A stretch of DNA of 64,000 nt from Asaia bogorensis (GCF_900465345.1 NZ_UEGO01000001.1:17439-81438); one strand, 5' to 3'. Counted from the first letter of the stretch, positions 1 through 10,958 are shown. Notes: generated from the letters alone by a model not told the origin. A program made the numbers and translations.

Positions 1-149
1 ATCAGCAGGTCCGGGGCATGTTTGGCAAGATTGCGCCACTTCCCCTGATCACGAAGGCGGTCCACGACCGCGACAGCCTCACCCCGCGCCTTGAGCGCTG
101 CGACCAGGCACGAGCCAATAAATCCGGCGCCGCCGGTGACGATCATCAT
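1..149 (-). CDS. hldD: ADP-L-glycero-D-manno-heptose 6-epimerase, N-terminal part (runs off the left edge)
   Basis: Only the first 49 or so codons lie in the window. The translation opens MMIVTGGAGFIGS, the NAD(P)-binding Rossmann glycine motif of extended short-chain dehydrogenases. It continues with VVDRLRDQGKWRNLAK, a segment typical of HldD/RfaD and not of GalE-type epimerases. The family converts ADP-D-glycero-D-manno-heptose to the L-glycero form for the LPS inner core, in the cytoplasm. Two adjacent ATG codons (149 and 146) are possible starts. The C-terminal catalytic part is outside the window, so the assignment rests on the N-terminus alone. Confidence 0.8.
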   Translation of the reverse strand, partial: MMIVTGGAGFIGSCLVAALKARGEAVAVVDRLRDQGKWRNLAKHAPDLL

Positions 150-355
150 GGAACCTGTATAAGACGCCGCAACGCAACCTCCAAGCCACACCAGCCGGAG
201 AAAAGCGCGGCCCTGGCATCCTGATCCTCCATGCCGCGTTGCAGCCGAACGATGTGGGGGCCAGTCTGGGCGGCATGACGCCCGGTGTTGGCTGCACGGG
301 GGCATTTTCACCGCCCGGTGACAAGGCCGGGCGACACGACAGCAAGGATACCGCC

Positions 356-640
356 ATGGCAGACCGGCCCCGTTTTTTCGATGATCTCGCAGGTGTCGCC
401 GGAGGTGCCTTTTCGGCCCTGACCGGTCTGCGGGAAGAAGTCCATGCCATGGTGCGCGCACGGATTGACGAGGTTCTATCCTCGCTCGATCTCGTGCGAC
501 GCGACGAGCTGGATGTGGCCCGCGAACTGGCCACACGGGCTCGCATGGCGCAGGAAGATGCCGATGCCCGCATCGCCAAGCTGGAAGAGCGGTTGTCCGA
601 TCTGGAAAAGGCCGTCACCGCCCCACCGTCACACGGTTAA
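356..640 (+). CDS. ubiK: UbiK/BMFP-family accessory protein
   Basis: This is a 94-residue acidic, helical protein. Residues 1-35 (MADRPRFFDDLAGVAGGAF...) match the amphipathic start of the BMFP/YqiC family. Residues 50-88 form a heptad-like coiled coil (ELATRARMAQEDADARIAKL and onward). UbiK is a small accessory factor of aerobic ubiquinone synthesis that binds membranes and trimerises through this coiled coil. I chose the ATG at 356 because AAGGA lies just upstream and the family starts here; the open frame extends further 5' without family similarity. It reads away from hldD and precedes the YbjN gene. Confidence 0.75.
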   Translation: MADRPRFFDDLAGVAGGAFSALTGLREEVHAMVRARIDEVLSSLDLVRRDELDVARELATRARMAQEDADARIAKLEERLSDLEKAVTAPPSHG

Positions 641-799
641 AGGCCCTGCGTACCTGCGATCTTGCAACAGGACGCAGGCATACGTAACGTGGCCTGATAT
701 GACGATTCGCAGCTTGCACAGCCCCGGATCTTCATATCGTTGCAGACATCCTGATGCGCATCGCCATGCCATGCGCATCACCGGCCCAGGGAGTCCCGA

Positions 800-1306
800 A
801 TGCCTGCTCTTTCCTTCTCCTCCTCCTCGCATCAGGATACGAATCCCCTCGACGTCATGGAGCAGATCGTCTGCGGCCATGACTGGGCGTTCGATCGCCG
901 CACAGATTGCGAGATGGCCGCCGAAGCACCGGGAAAATGGTGCGATTACGGGCTATATTTCTCATGGTCCCGTGAGATCGCAGCCATGAATTTTACCTGC
1001 ACGTTCGACCTGCGGGCTCCCGCCAACCGCCGCAAAGCGCTTTACGAACTGATCGCACTGGCCAATGAGCGCCTCTGGATCGGGCATTTCAGCCTTGACC
1101 TCGAAACCGGCACGCCGGTTTTCCGCCATTCGGTTCTGCTGCGCGGTGCCACGAGCCTTGCCGCAGAAAGCATGGAAGACATGATCGATATCGCCATCAC
1201 GGAATGTGAGCGCTTTTACCCCGCCTTCCAGTTCACGCTCTGGAGCGGCAAATCTCCCGCCGAAGCCCTTGAGGCGGCTATGCTCGATTGCGCAGGTGAA
1301 GCATGA
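800..1306 (+). CDS. YbjN-domain protein
   Basis: This 168-residue soluble protein has the YbjN/DUF1790-type fold pattern: aromatic-rich strands (WCDYGLYFSWSREIAAMNFTC), a helical section around LYELIALANERLWIGHFSLD, and a C-terminal helix with the repeated ERFYPAFQF segment. The family resembles type III secretion chaperones in fold, and its biochemical role is not settled. The stop overlaps the proC start in the sequence ATGA at 1303-1306, so the two genes are translationally coupled. This YbjN-proC pairing is common in alphaproteobacteria. Function beyond the domain name is not inferable here. Confidence 0.75.
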   Translation: MPALSFSSSSHQDTNPLDVMEQIVCGHDWAFDRRTDCEMAAEAPGKWCDYGLYFSWSREIAAMNFTCTFDLRAPANRRKALYELIALANERLWIGHFSLDLETGTPVFRHSVLLRGATSLAAESMEDMIDIAITECERFYPAFQFTLWSGKSPAEALEAAMLDCAGEA

Positions 1307-2097
1307 GCCTGCCGTCACTGCTTCTGGTTGGTTGCGGCAAGATGGGTGGGGCGCTCTGGCAGGGCTGGCTTGAGGAGGGTCTGGCACCCTCCGTCATTCT
1401 GGACCGACGCTGTGAAGCGCCCCCTGCCCCCCATCGCGTCGTGCGAAGCCCTTCGGAAATTCCCCAGGGCTTCAAACCCGACATCATCATCCTAGCCGTC
1501 AAACCGGCTGGCATGGAAGAAACCATGGCATCGCTCAGGCCTATTCTGGACGATACCATTGTCATCTCGATGCTGGCCGCCCGAACCATCGAGAGCTTGC
1601 GCGCTGCCTCTGATGGTGCCCGCACGAAAACCGTGCGCGCCATGCCCAATACACCGGCCTCGATCGGCAAGGGCGTAACGGGTGTTTGCAGCACCGATCT
1701 TGACGAGGATGAGCGCGAGCTTTGCACGACCCTGCTTTCTGCCGTGGGTGACGTCGCCTGGGTAGAGAGCGAAGCCCTGCTGGAGGCGCTCACTCCCATA
1801 TCGGGTTGCGGCCCAGCCTATGTGTTCCTACTGGCGGAATTGCTGGAAAAGGAAGCTCTGCGCGTAGGCCTGCCATCTGACACGGCGCGGCTTATTGCAC
1901 GAGGGACCGTTTCAGGCGCTGGGGCGCTGCTCGAAGCCTCTCCGGAGGAAAGCGCGACATTGCGCAAAAATGTCACGAGCCCCAACGGCGTAACAGCCAA
2001 AGCGCTCGAGGCGATGATGGCACCGGAAGCCTGGCCCGCCACCATGACCAGGGCGATTGATGCGGCCATGGCGCGAGCACGCGAAATGGCCTCCTGA
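1303..2097 (+). CDS. proC: Pyrroline-5-carboxylate reductase
   Basis: The 264-residue protein catalyses the last step of proline synthesis, the NAD(P)H-dependent reduction of 1-pyrroline-5-carboxylate. The N-terminus LLLVGCGKMGGAL is the Rossmann dinucleotide motif. The middle carries VRAMPNTPASIGKGVTG, close to the ProC signature. The C-terminal half has the SGCGPAYVFLLAELL and TSPNGVTAKAL segments that form the dimer and substrate site. Length and order are normal for the family. The start overlaps the stop of the YbjN gene by 4 nt. Confidence 0.95.
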   Translation: MSLPSLLLVGCGKMGGALWQGWLEEGLAPSVILDRRCEAPPAPHRVVRSPSEIPQGFKPDIIILAVKPAGMEETMASLRPILDDTIVISMLAARTIESLRAASDGARTKTVRAMPNTPASIGKGVTGVCSTDLDEDERELCTTLLSAVGDVAWVESEALLEALTPISGCGPAYVFLLAELLEKEALRVGLPSDTARLIARGTVSGAGALLEASPEESATLRKNVTSPNGVTAKALEAMMAPEAWPATMTRAIDAAMARAREMAS

Positions 2098-2229
2098 GCC
2101 AAGCACCGCGGAACACCCTCTGAGCCATCACAGGGATGGCGCACGGGCAAAACCGTTCATTTCCCTGTCATTCGATTGTCACGGCCTGACCATCTTGTAT
2201 TATTGATGCTGAATGACAGGGACGGGTTC

Positions 2230-2868
2230 ATGACGGAAATCGATCGCGAAGAATTTGATCTGGCGCTTCTGGAGGCGGGCTTCACCATTGCCGCTGAAAA
2301 AGGCTGGCCACGCTTCACGCTGGTCGAGGCCGCCCAGCGCGCCGGATTACCGATCGATGAAGTCCGTGCCCGCTTTCCTTTCCGGCACAGCCTGCTGTTC
2401 CGTCTGGGCCGTCTGGCTGACGAGTCGGCCTTTCGCGATGACGGTTTGAGCGGATCCGTCCGTGAACGCATCTTCGATCTGTTCATGCGGCGCTTCGATG
2501 TATTCCAGCAATACCGCGAGGGCATCCGGGCCGTTCTGCAGGCCCTGCCGACAGAACCCGGTCTGACACTCCTGCTTGGTGCTGCCACCCTCGACACGAT
2601 GCGCTGGATGGCCGAGGTCGCTGGTGTGGAGTGCAGCGGACTTGGCGGGGTGATGCGTCTCAACGGGCTTGCTGGTGTCTGGGGCTTTGCTCTGCGTGCC
2701 TGGGAGAAGGATGAAAGCGCCGACCTCTCGCAGACCATGGCGGCGCTCGATCAGGGGCTCGACAAGGCAGAACGTTTTGGTGTGCTCAAGCCCTCCCCGG
2801 ACCGCCTGATGGATCAGGCCAGCCAGCGCAGCGGCATAGCCGATCATCCGCTCGAACTCGAAACATAA
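2230..2868 (+). CDS. TetR-like / COQ9-like protein
   Basis: This 212-residue all-helical protein starts with a TetR-type helix-turn-helix region (residues 5-55: EFDLALLEAGFTIAAEKGW ... FTLVEAAQRAGL). Its C-terminal half resembles the COQ9-like ligand domain (FDLFMRRFDVFQQYREGIR; ATLDTMRWMAEVAG; WEKDESADLSQTMAALDQ). Such proteins are annotated either as TetR regulators or as COQ9-family ubiquinone-synthesis lipid binders. The ATG at 2230 is preceded by AGGGA at about 2217; the open frame continues upstream to 2176 without support. With ubiK nearby, a link to quinone synthesis is possible but unproven. Confidence 0.65.
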   Translation: MTEIDREEFDLALLEAGFTIAAEKGWPRFTLVEAAQRAGLPIDEVRARFPFRHSLLFRLGRLADESAFRDDGLSGSVRERIFDLFMRRFDVFQQYREGIRAVLQALPTEPGLTLLLGAATLDTMRWMAEVAGVECSGLGGVMRLNGLAGVWGFALRAWEKDESADLSQTMAALDQGLDKAERFGVLKPSPDRLMDQASQRSGIADHPLELET

Positions 2869-2914
2869 TGGCTTTACGTCTGCCATGAGGCAGATTAAAA
2901 GCCCTTCAACGCGA

Positions 2915-2989
2915 TGGGATGTAGCCAAGCGGTAAGGCAGCGGATTTTGATTCCGCCATTCGGAGGTTCGATCCCTCCCATCCCAGCCA
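2915..2989 (+). tRNA. tRNA-Gln (anticodon TTG)
   Basis: The cloverleaf is complete. The acceptor TGGGATG pairs with CATCCCA, the anticodon stem GCGGA/TCCGC closes a loop with TTG at its centre, the T-loop is GGTTCGATCCC, and an encoded CCA follows at 2987-2989. The length is 75 nt including CCA. Confidence 0.95.
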
Positions 2990-3348
2990 GCGCCATTTTC
3001 CTCTGAAAAACTGATCTACAGAACGAGCCTGCCGGTTTTCGGACGTCTTGCGGATTCATCGTGCTGAAACTCACGATGCAGGCTTATGCCGCAGATTTTC
3101 CGCATACACGGCGTTCTGCCTGATACAGGACGGAGCGACGCTGCGCGGTCCTACGGCGCTCCGGTATGGCCGCAGACAAGCGCTGCGCGAGGCGTGACAC
3201 GAACATGGCTTATCGCGATGACACCCGCCAGATGATCGATACTTCTCTTGAACGGCAGTATCCGTACGTCGAAGCAACGGCAGGTGCCAGTCCCAGAACA
3301 GGTCTGGGAAGATCGATTTTTGCATAGGAGGAAGTACCGGCGGGGCGA
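2990..3348. other. Gap between two converging tRNA genes, no gene recognised
   Basis: These 359 nt contain only short open frames without family similarity or ribosome sites. One apparent ORF on the minus strand is an artefact of reading through the antisense of tRNA-Lys. I see no strong hairpin followed by a T-run. Confidence 0.5.
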
Positions 3349-3424
<76 letters not shown>

Positions 3425-3515
3425 ATAGCCCCGCTCCGGTGAGAGGGCTTCTAACAAAGGGCGGAACAGGCATCAAGAGAAAAAATGCACTATTCCGCAT
3501 ACGAAACTAAAATCC

Positions 3516-4397
3516 CTATTTCTCCGGGGAAAGCAGACGCATAAGCGTGTCGAACTGATCGAGGCTACGATAGTCCAGTCGAAGCGAGCCGCCTTTGCCG
3601 TTGAATTCGATCTTAACCTTGAGGCCAAGACGCGTCGCAAGATCCCGCTCCAGACGGACCAGTTCGTTATCGCGCGGCGCCTTGATCGCTTCCTGTTCGG
3701 CTTTGGGGGTCAACCGCGCCAAGGCCTCGGTCTGACGCACGTTCAGCCCACGGGCAATTACGATATCAGCCGCTGCGCAGGGGTCAGGATGCGCAAGCAG
3801 GGCACGGGCATGGCCTGCACTCAGCAAGCCGTCACGCACCTTCTGGCGCACGGCTTCGGGCAGGTTCAGCAGGCGCAGAATATTGCCAATATGCGGGCGG
3901 GATTTGCCCACAGCCCCGGCCAGTTCCTCCTGCGTCAGGGCGTAATCGGTCAGCAGGCGTTGCAGGCCTTCTGCCTCTTCAATCGCGTTGAGATCGGCGC
4001 GTTGCAGATTCTCGACCAGCGCAGCAGCCATGGCATCGGCATCATCGAGCAGACGCACATGCACCGGCACCTCATGCAGCCCTGCACGCTGCGAGGCCCG
4101 CCAGCGGCGCTCACCTGCGATGATCTGGTAATGTCCCTTCTGATCCGGGTCTGGCCGTACAAGGATAGGTTGCAGCACACCACGGCTTCGTATGGAGTCT
4201 GCGAGTTCGTTCAGCCTCCCCTCATCCATATCCACACGTGGCTGGAAAGGACCCGGTGCGAGAAGGTCTACCCCCAACATGGAGGGGGTCGGCACAGCGT
4301 CATGCGATGCCCCCTGCGTACGGGGCAGCTCGATCGCCTGGTCGCCAAGCAGGGCGGCAAGGCCGCGGCCGAGACGGGGAGCCGGTTTTTTGCTCAT
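3516..4397 (-). CDS. parB: Chromosome-partitioning protein ParB
   Basis: The 293-residue protein binds parS sites and spreads or clamps on DNA to form the partition complex. The N-terminal [11 protein letters not shown] motif is the region that usually contacts ParA. Residues 40-130 carry the ParB/Srx CTPase core with the [13 protein letters not shown] box. A helix-turn-helix follows ([19 protein letters not shown]), and the C-terminal 45 residues form the dimerisation domain. The ATG overlaps the parA stop by 4 nt. It is the last gene of the leftward mnmE-mnmG-rsmG-parA-parB block; three parS-like sequences lie within 12 kb. Confidence 0.97.
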   Translation of the reverse strand: MSKKPAPRLGRGLAALLGDQAIELPRTQGASHDAVPTPSMLGVDLLAPGPFQPRVDMDEGRLNELADSIRSRGVLQPILVRPDPDQKGHYQIIAGERRWRASQRAGLHEVPVHVRLLDDADAMAAALVENLQRADLNAIEEAEGLQRLLTDYALTQEELAGAVGKSRPHIGNILRLLNLPEAVRQKVRDGLLSAGHARALLAHPDPCAAADIVIARGLNVRQTEALARLTPKAEQEAIKAPRDNELVRLERDLATRLGLKVKIEFNGKGGSLRLDYRSLDQFDTLMRLLSPEK

Positions 4398-5206
4398 GAG
4401 GGAGCCCCTTGCTTTTGGGTGAGGCCCAGACGCTGGCCGATTTCCTGTGCCAAAGCGAGATAGGCCTGAGCCCCGCTGCTGCGACGGTCATATTCGAGCA
4501 CCGAGCAGCCATGGCTCTGGGCTTCGGAAATCTTGATATTCCGGGGGATCAGCGTTTCCAGAACCTGCTCGCCAAAGAAGTTGCGCGCATCGGCCGCCAC
4601 AAGCTCCGAGAGGTTGTTGCGCCGGTCATACATCGTGAGAATGATGCCCGCCACATGCAGGTCTGCATTGAAGGCCCGGCGCACACGGTCAACCGTCCGC
4701 ACGATCTGACTTATACCTTCCAGAGCAAAAAACTCGCACTGGAGCGGAATCAGCACGGCATCGGACGCAACGAGCGCGTTGAGCGTCAGCAGACCCAGGC
4801 TTGGCGGACAATCGATCAGGATGACATCATAACGCCCTGACAGGGCCTCCAGAGCCTCGCGTATGCGAAACTCACGTCGATCACTGCCGATCAGTTCAAG
4901 CTCCGCACCCGCCAGATCGGTATTGGCAACGATGATGTCGAGATTGGGTGTCTCTGTCGGGCGGGGAAGCTTTTCGGGGGGCGCTTCCTGCATGAGCGCC
5001 GCATAGCTGCCGATCTGACGCGCATTATAATCGACACCCAGTCCGGTCGAGGCATTGCCCTGCGGATCGATATCCACCAGCAGCACGCGTTGCGTGCTGG
5101 CGAGTGCCGCGGCCAGATTGATTGCTGTTGTGGTCTTGCCCACACCACCCTTCTGGTTGGTGACGGCGAGAATACGGGCCTTCTTGCCCGTGTCGTTATT
5201 CGACAC
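4394..5206 (-). CDS. parA: Chromosome-partitioning ATPase ParA
   Basis: The 270-residue protein is a deviant Walker-type ATPase that moves ParB-parS complexes over the nucleoid. The nucleotide motif [17 protein letters not shown] lies near residue 16, the switch region [14 protein letters not shown] follows, and [18 protein letters not shown] is the Walker B region. The start is a GTG at 5206 that overlaps the end of rsmG by 11 nt. Homologues of this length are chromosomal rather than plasmid ParA. Confidence 0.97.
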   Translation of the reverse strand: MSNNDTGKKARILAVTNQKGGVGKTTTAINLAAALASTQRVLLVDIDPQGNASTGLGVDYNARQIGSYAALMQEAPPEKLPRPTETPNLDIIVANTDLAGAELELIGSDRREFRIREALEALSGRYDVILIDCPPSLGLLTLNALVASDAVLIPLQCEFFALEGISQIVRTVDRVRRAFNADLHVAGIILTMYDRRNNLSELVAADARNFFGEQVLETLIPRNIKISEAQSHGCSVLEYDRRSSGAQAYLALAQEIGQRLGLTQKQGAPS

Positions 5207-5777
5207 GTTTGATATCGCTTATCTCGATGATGGCGCCACCTGAGGCGGCGCGATTGTCCAGAATTCTGTGCTGCATGTGCCAGCACCGCTCGGCTTCGGT
5301 CAACTCGTCGGGAAGATTTTTACCCTTCAGAAACAGGGCTTTCCCTCCCGGCAGAAGAAATGGCGTGCTCCATTCAAGAAGCTGGCTCAAAGACGCCAGC
5401 GCGCGCGCGGTCACATAGGGGGCCGGGGGAAGTTCGGCCTGCTCGATGCGTTTGGACACGACCCGCGCCTTGACGCCGCAGGCCCGCGCCGCCTCGCGCA
5501 AAAAGGCGCATTTACGCTGGTCCGACTCCACCATCACCATCTCGGCGTCGCAGGCGATACCGATCATCAATGCCGGGAATCCACCCCCCGAGCCCAGATC
5601 GATCACGCGTGCGCCTCTGGTGATGAACGGCACCAGTCTGAGCGAATCTGCGATATGGCGCTCCCACAAATGGGGCATGTCACGCGGGCTCACCAGATTG
5701 ATCCGCGCATTCCACTTCTCGAGGAGTGCCGCGAACACCTCGAGGCGTTCGCGTGTTTCACGTGAAACCTCGATCAT
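5196..5777 (-). CDS. rsmG: 16S rRNA (guanine-N7) methyltransferase RsmG
   Basis: The 193-residue SAM-dependent enzyme methylates G527 of 16S r[23 protein letters not shown] (about residues 59-78) is the SAM-binding motif I, and [15 protein letters not shown] is the conserved late motif. The start ATG overlaps the mnmG stop by 4 nt. Codons 4-8 (VSRET) are written by a near-perfect parS sequence at 5754-5769, so the N-terminus doubles as a partition site. Confidence 0.95.
   Translation of the reverse strand: MIEVSRETRERLEVFAALLEKWNARINLVSPRDMPHLWERHIADSLRLVPFITRGARVIDLGSGGGFPALMIGIACDAEMVMVESDQRKCAFLREAARACGVKARVVSKRIEQAELPPAPYVTARALASLSQLLEWSTPFLLPGGKALFLKGKNLPDELTEAERCWHMQHRILDNRAASGGAIIEISDIKRVE
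5754..5769. other. parS-like centromere site 1 (inside rsmG)
   Basis: TGTTTCACGTGAAACC matches the canonical parS palindrome TGTTTCACGTGAAACA at 15 of 16 positions. It lies within the first codons of rsmG, about 0.5 kb from parA. Confidence 0.9.
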
Positions 5778-7630
5778 GCCACGGCCCTCACATGGGCGAG
5801 GAGCGCAATCATGGCGGCGGGTGTGACACCCGGCACACGCTGGGCGGCGGCGAAATTAGCCGGGCGCGCGATAGAAAGGCGTTCCTTCATCTCGCTGCTC
5901 AGCCCACCGATACGTCCATAATCGAGATCATCAGGCAGCGCGATCTGGGCCTCATTGGCCAGCTGGCGTATCTCGCGCTCCTGTCTTTGCAGGTACCCCC
6001 CATAGCGTGCCTCGGTCTCAACGTGGCGCCGAATGCGCAGAGGCAACGCACCAAACCACGGGGCCAGACGGGTCGCCGCTTCCTCGTCAGCCTGCCCTGA
6101 CAGCACGTCGAGCAGGGAACGCCTGCGTCCGTCCTGTGAGACAGCAATGCCCTGTGCAGCCAGATCCTGCGGAGCATGGATCGGTGCCTTGGCCTGGTCC
6201 ATTGCCCCGTCGATCGCCTCGCGGTCCTGCTTCAACCGCTCGGCTCGCTCTGCACCGACGCAGCCCATTTCCTCCCCAATTGCAGTCAGGCGGAGATCGG
6301 CGTTGTCTGCGCGCAGGCTGAGTCGATATTCGGCGCGTGAAGTGAACATACGATAGGGCTCTGAAACGCCCTGTAAGGTGAGATCGTCCAGCATCACACC
6401 CAGATAAGCCTGATCACGCCCCAGCACGAGCGGATCGTTGCCTGCCACAAAGCGTGCGGCATTGAGCCCTGCGAGCAGGCCCTGGGCACCCGCCTCCTCG
6501 TAGCCCGTCGTTCCATTGATCTGCCCTGCCAGATAAAGGCCGGTCATGGCCCTGAGGGCGAGACTGGGGGCGAGCTCACGCGGGTCGACATAATCATATT
6601 CAACGGCGTAGCCGGGGGTGACGATACGCGCCTTCTCAAGCCCCGGAATGGAGGCCATCATCAGCGCCTGAATATCGGCAGGCAAGCTCGTCGATATACC
6701 ATTAGGGTAAACCAGATCGCCACCCGGATTGCCGGGGAGCCCCTCGGGCTCGAGAAAGATCTGGTGCCCATCCTTTTCGCCAAACCGGACGATCTTGTCC
6801 TCGATTGACGGGCAATAGCGTGGCCCCTTGCCTGCAATCGCCCCGCCATAGAGTGCGGATTTCGCCAGATTATCGCGAATGATCTGATGGGTCTGTGGCG
6901 TCGTGCTGGTGATACGGCATGAAAGCTGGTCTGTGGTGATACGCTCGGTCAGCCTGCTGAACGGTTCGGGTACGTCATCACCCTTGTCCTCAGCCAAAGA
7001 GTCCCAGTCAATACTGTCGCGCGCAAGCCGTGCAGGAGTGCCGGTCTTGAGCCGCCCCATACGCAGCCCGAGGGCTTCAAGCCTTTCGCCAAGACGCGCT
7101 GCCGGACGCTCGCCGATGCGCCCTGCCTGCTCCTGCGTATGCCCGATATGAATGACCCCGCGCAGAAACGTGCCACTGGTCACCACAACAGCGCCGCAAC
7201 GGACCACGCGCCCGTCTTCGCAAATGACACCTGTGACGCGCCCGTCACGCACCTCGAGATCGGCTGCCTCGCCCGCCATGATGGTCAGATTGGGCGTGGC
7301 CTTCAGCAGCGCCTGAATGGCATTGCGATACAGAAAACGATCGGCCTGCGCACGCGGGCCGTGAACGGCTGGTCCCTTGGAGCGATTGAGCAGCTTGAAA
7401 TGGATGCCTGCCTGATCGGCTGCCCGTCCCATGAGGCCATCAAGCGCGTCAATTTCACGCACGAGATGCCCCTTGCCGATACCCCCAATGGCCGGGTTGC
7501 ACGACATGGCGCCAATCATCTCGGGCTTCTGGGTCAGCAAAAGCGTTCGCGCACCGAAACGCGCCGAAGCCGCTGCGGCCTCACTTCCCGCATGACCTCC
7601 GCCTATGACGACAACATCAAACTCGCTCAC
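5774..7630 (-). CDS. mnmG: tRNA uridine-5-carboxymethylaminomethyl modification enzyme MnmG (GidA)
   Basis: This FAD protein of about 618 residues works with MnmE to place the cmnm5 group on wobble U34 of several tRNAs. [16 protein letters not shown] is the FAD Rossmann motif. The MnmG signatures [20 protein letters not shown] and [20 protein letters not shown] are both present. I prefer the GTG at 7630 ([12 protein letters not shown]), which has GAGG a few bases upstream and gives the usual family length. An in-frame TTG at 7663 would overlap mnmE by 26 nt. The stop overlaps rsmG. Confidence 0.93.
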   Translation of the reverse strand: MSEFDVVVIGGGHAGSEAAAASARFGARTLLLTQKPEMIGAMSCNPAIGGIGKGHLVREIDALDGLMGRAADQAGIHFKLLNRSKGPAVHGPRAQADRFLYRNAIQALLKATPNLTIMAGEAADLEVRDGRVTGVICEDGRVVRCGAVVVTSGTFLRGVIHIGHTQEQAGRIGERPAARLGERLEALGLRMGRLKTGTPARLARDSIDWDSLAEDKGDDVPEPFSRLTERITTDQLSCRITSTTPQTHQIIRDNLAKSALYGGAIAGKGPRYCPSIEDKIVRFGEKDGHQIFLEPEGLPGNPGGDLVYPNGISTSLPADIQALMMASIPGLEKARIVTPGYAVEYDYVDPRELAPSLALRAMTGLYLAGQINGTTGYEEAGAQGLLAGLNAARFVAGNDPLVLGRDQAYLGVMLDDLTLQGVSEPYRMFTSRAEYRLSLRADNADLRLTAIGEEMGCVGAERAERLKQDREAIDGAMDQAKAPIHAPQDLAAQGIAVSQDGRRRSLLDVLSGQADEEAATRLAPWFGALPLRIRRHVETEARYGGYLQRQEREIRQLANEAQIALPDDLDYGRIGGLSSEMKERLSIARPANFAAAQRVPGVTPAAMIALLAHVRAVA

Positions 7631-7637
7631 ACACGCC

Positions 7638-8942
7638 TCATTTACCAATGCAGAATTGTCCAAATATCACATCCAGAAGAGAGTCGACATCAACTTGTCC
7701 CGTCAGTCGCCCCAGGGCGCGCATGGCCAGACGCAGCGCCTCACCCCTCACTTCCGGCCAGAGCGCCTCATGAGCCTGATCGAGATAAAGCAGAGCTTCC
7801 TCGATACCAGCCCTGTGTCGCGCCCGTGTCAGTGGAGCGCCCACGCCAGCGGTCAGGGCCTTGATACGCGCGCCTAGGGCCTGCTCGAAGCCCTCCATCC
7901 CCTCACCCGTCTGGACGCTCAGACCCAGCGTATTATCCAGCGCCGGATACAGATCCACCTTGTTGCTGATCATCATGGCATCGGGACGCAACGGGATTTC
8001 GGCCATACCTGCCACGACGTGCAGCACCAGATCGGCATGTTCCACGTGAAACATTGCACGGCGTATACCCTCTGCCTCGATCTCATCCTCGGTCTCGCGC
8101 AGCCCCGCTGTATCGACCAGACGCAGCCGCACCCCCTGAAACAGCCAGTCAATCGCGATCACATCGCGCGTCGTCCCCGCGCGGTGCGTGACAATCGCCG
8201 CATCATATCCGGCAAGATGGTTCAGCAGGCTCGACTTGCCGACATTAGGAGCCCCTGCAATCACCACGGTCAGGCCACGACGAACGATCTCACCGCGCTT
8301 GTCGGAGAGATGCGCCTTCAGGGCAGCGCGAAGGTCGTTGAGGGTGCGCGACAGGGCAAGCTCGACCGCCTCGGGCAGATCCTCATCAGGGAAATCAATC
8401 AACGCTTCCTGATGCGCCAGCAATGTTTTCAGGCGCTCGCTCCAGCCTTCATAGAGGCGACTCAAAGCGCCGTCCGCCTGCGCAAGCGCCTGCTGACGCT
8501 GGCTCTGGCTTTCGGCCTCCACCAGATCAGCTATCGCCTCAGCCTGAAGCAGATCGAGCCTGCCTGCCTGTACGGCGCGCCGGGTAAATTCGCCCGGCTC
8601 GGCCGGTCGGGCACCAAGCGTTGTCAGGGCCATTGCCACGCGATCAATGACGGCCGGACCGGCATGGAGGTGCAGCTCAAAGCCGTCCTCGCCCGTATAG
8701 GAACGCGGCCCCGGCAGCCACAGCACCATCGCATCGTCCAGATGGTCGCCCTCATGATGCAGCGCCCGCAGGCTTGCATGACGCGGCTTGGGCAGCTTTC
8801 CGCCACATAGCGACGCAAGCACCTCTTGAGCCCCGGTACCACTTGCGCGCATGATAGCGATTGCTGCCCGCCCGGTTCCTGTCGCCAGAGCGAAGATGAC
8901 CTCGCCCTTGCGCGCTGCCGGGCGTTCCATCGCGTCAACCAT
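7638..8942 (-). CDS. mnmE: tRNA modification GTPase MnmE (TrmE)
   Basis: The 434-residue protein has the folate-binding N-terminal domain ([19 protein letters not shown]), a helical domain split by an inserted G domain ([31 protein letters not shown]), and the diagnostic C-terminal FCIGK with the catalytic cysteine. It is the partner of MnmG, which follows directly. The G-domain segment MFHVEHAD is encoded by a parS-like sequence. The start is 13 nt from the divergent ogt start, so both promoters must lie within or upstream of the opposing gene. Confidence 0.97.
   Translation of the reverse strand: MVDAMERPAARKGEVIFALATGTGRAAIAIMRASGTGAQEVLASLCGGKLPKPRHASLRALHHEGDHLDDAMVLWLPGPRSYTGEDGFELHLHAGPAVIDRVAMALTTLGARPAEPGEFTRRAVQAGRLDLLQAEAIADLVEAESQSQRQQALAQADGALSRLYEGWSERLKTLLAHQEALIDFPDEDLPEAVELALSRTLNDLRAALKAHLSDKRGEIVRRGLTVVIAGAPNVGKSSLLNHLAGYDAAIVTHRAGTTRDVIAIDWLFQGVRLRLVDTAGLRETEDEIEAEGIRRAMFHVEHADLVLHVVAGMAEIPLRPDAMMISNKVDLYPALDNTLGLSVQTGEGMEGFEQALGARIKALTAGVGAPLTRARHRAGIEEALLYLDQAHEALWPEVRGEALRLAMRALGRLTGQVDVDSLLDVIFGQFCIGK
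8038..8053. other. parS-like centromere site 2 (inside mnmE)
   Basis: TGTTCCACGTGAAACA differs from the canonical parS 16-mer at one position. It lies in the mnmE G-domain coding region, where it encodes FHVEH, 2.3 kb from site 1. Confidence 0.88.
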
Positions 8943-8955
8943 GTGAATCCCTTCT

Positions 8956-9402
8956 ATGCCCCAGCTCTCGCTTCATTCCCCCATTGGCCCCCTCACCCTC
9001 AGCGAGGATGATGGCGCAATCGTTGCCCTCGACTGGGGTTGGGGGCGCGATCAGGAAAAGACGCCTCTTCTTAGCCGCGCCCAGACCATGCTGGAACGCT
9101 ATTTCGACGGCGAGCCCGAAAGTTTCGATCTGCCTCTTGCCCCTTGGGGGACCACCTATCGCAAAGCCGTCTGGCAGGCTTTGCGCGACGTGCCTTACGG
9201 TGAGACCATCAGCTATGCCGAACTCGCCCTCAAGGCAGGAGGCTCGGCCCGGTCGGTTGGCGGCGCTATGGCGCATAACCCCATCCCTATCCTGATCCCC
9301 TGCCACCGTGCTCTGGGGCGCAGCCATCTGGGTGGTTATTCCGGCGAGAATGGTCTGGACGACAAGCGCTATCTGCTGCGCCTTGAAGGCGTTCAGGTCT
9401 GA
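8956..9402 (+). CDS. ogt: Methylated-DNA--protein-cysteine methyltransferase
   Basis: The 148-residue protein removes alkyl groups from O6-methylguanine by transferring them to its own cysteine. The active-site motif IPCHRALG is present with Cys at residue 116. It is preceded by the helix-turn-helix [24 protein letters not shown] that inserts the arginine finger into DNA. It is an Ogt-type short form without the Ada N-terminal domain. It is transcribed divergently from mnmE with only 13 nt between start codons. Confidence 0.93.
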   Translation: MPQLSLHSPIGPLTLSEDDGAIVALDWGWGRDQEKTPLLSRAQTMLERYFDGEPESFDLPLAPWGTTYRKAVWQALRDVPYGETISYAELALKAGGSARSVGGAMAHNPIPILIPCHRALGRSHLGGYSGENGLDDKRYLLRLEGVQV

Positions 9403-9606
9403 CTCGCCAGCCCTGTAAAGACAGCCCCCCGGTAGGCAAATCCTACCCTGCCGGATAAAGTATATGGCGCCATCAGTTGGGTACCTTGCCCCAACATGCT
9501 TCATGCAGACCGCGTTCTACGGCACGATCATTCCTCCGCATGAGGCAAGGAAAACGCGACCAAACCGGGTGGCGTCCACGGCGAAACGCCCCTCGATATC
9601 GCCCAT

Positions 9607-9644
9607 AAAAAAACCGCCGGAAGCATGAGCCTCCGGCGGTTTTT
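9607..9644. terminator. Bidirectional intrinsic terminator between ogt and rho
   Basis: The 9-bp stem ACCGCCGGA / TCCGGCGGT has a 10-nt loop and is flanked by a run of A on the left and a run of T on the right. It can terminate both converging genes. Confidence 0.9.
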
Positions 9645-9662
9645 CATGACCTGCAGACCAGA

Positions 9663-10958
9663 TCAGTTGTTCATGGCGTCGAAGAAATCCTGGTTCGTTT
9701 TGCTGTATTTCAGCTTGTCGAGCAGGAAGTCCATGGCATCCATCGTCCCCATGGGCGACAGGATACGACGCAAGACCCACATCTTCGAGAGCGACGCACG
9801 ATCGACAAGGAGTTCTTCCTTACGCGTGCCCGACTTGGTGATGTCGATTGCCGGGAAGGTGCGCTTGTCGGCAAGCTTGCGATCGAGGATGAGTTCGGAG
9901 TTACCCGTACCCTTAAACTCCTCGAAGATCACTTCGTCCATACGGCTGCCCGTATCGATCAGCGCGGTGGCGATGATGGTGAGCGAACCACCCTCTTCGA
10001 TGTTACGCGCTGCGCCGAAGAAGCGCTTGGGGCGCTGCAGGGCGTTGGCATCCACACCACCGGTCAGCACCTTGCCCGATGAGGGAACAACGGTGTTGTA
10101 GGCGCGCGCCAGACGGGTGATCGAGTCGAGAAGAATCACGACATCGCGTTTGTGCTCAACAAGGCGCTTGGCCTTTTCGAGCACCATTTCGGTCACCTGC
10201 ACGTGGCGGGTCGCGGGCTCGTCAAAGGTCGAGGACACGACTTCGCCACGCACCGAGCGGGCCATATCGGTCACTTCCTCGGGGCGTTCGTCGATCAGCA
10301 GAACGATCAGGAACACATCGGGGTGGTTGGCGGAAATCGACGAGGCGATGCTCTGCAGCATCACGGTCTTGCCGGTGCGAGGCGGGGCCACAATCAGGGC
10401 GCGCTGGCCCATACCGATCGGGGCGACAAGGTCGATCACGCGCGGCGTATAGTCGCGCTGGTCTTTCTTGCCCTTGCCGGTAGGCTGAGGCTCGGGTGCA
10501 CCGGCCTGCTCGACTTCCATACGCAGGCGACGCTCAGGATAGAGCGGCGTCAGATTGTCGAAGTTGATGCGCTGACGAACCGCGTCAGGCTCTTCGAAAT
10601 TGATGGTATTGACCTTGAGCAGTGAGAAGTAACGCTCGCCATCACGCGGGGCGCGGATCTGCCCCTCAACCGTATCACCAGGACGCAGGCTGAAGCGACG
10701 GACCTGGGCAGGCGAGATATAGATGTCGTCAGGGCCGGGCAGGTAATTGGCTTCAGGCGAGCGCAGGAAGCCGAACCCATCGGGCAGAATTTCCAGCGTG
10801 CCTTCGCCGTAGATGGCCTGATCATTATCCGCCAGGGTCTTGAGAATGGCGAACATGATGTCCTGCTTGCGCATCGAGGAAGCATTCTCGATTTGCAGCT
10901 CTTCAGCATAGGCCAACAGATCGGCAGGTGTTTTTTTCTTGAGTTCAGCAAGATGCAT
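9663..10958 (-). CDS. rho: Transcription termination factor Rho
   Basis: The 431-residue hexameric RNA helicase ends Rho-dependent transcripts. The N-terminal domain starts [20 protein letters not shown]. The RNA-binding cold-shock-like domain contains [20 protein letters not shown]. The ATPase core carries [13 protein letters not shown] (P-loop) and [13 protein letters not shown] (Walker B). I chose the ATG at 10958 because homologues begin MHLAEL and AAGG lies upstream; an in-frame ATG at 10988 lacks a ribosome site. A promoter about 180 nt upstream implies a long leader, which would suit autoregulation. Confidence 0.96.
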   Translation of the reverse strand: MHLAELKKKTPADLLAYAEELQIENASSMRKQDIMFAILKTLADNDQAIYGEGTLEILPDGFGFLRSPEANYLPGPDDIYISPAQVRRFSLRPGDTVEGQIRAPRDGERYFSLLKVNTINFEEPDAVRQRINFDNLTPLYPERRLRMEVEQAGAPEPQPTGKGKKDQRDYTPRVIDLVAPIGMGQRALIVAPPRTGKTVMLQSIASSISANHPDVFLIVLLIDERPEEVTDMARSVRGEVVSSTFDEPATRHVQVTEMVLEKAKRLVEHKRDVVILLDSITRLARAYNTVVPSSGKVLTGGVDANALQRPKRFFGAARNIEEGGSLTIIATALIDTGSRMDEVIFEEFKGTGNSELILDRKLADKRTFPAIDITKSGTRKEELLVDRASLSKMWVLRRILSPMGTMDAMDFLLDKLKYSKTNQDFFDAMNN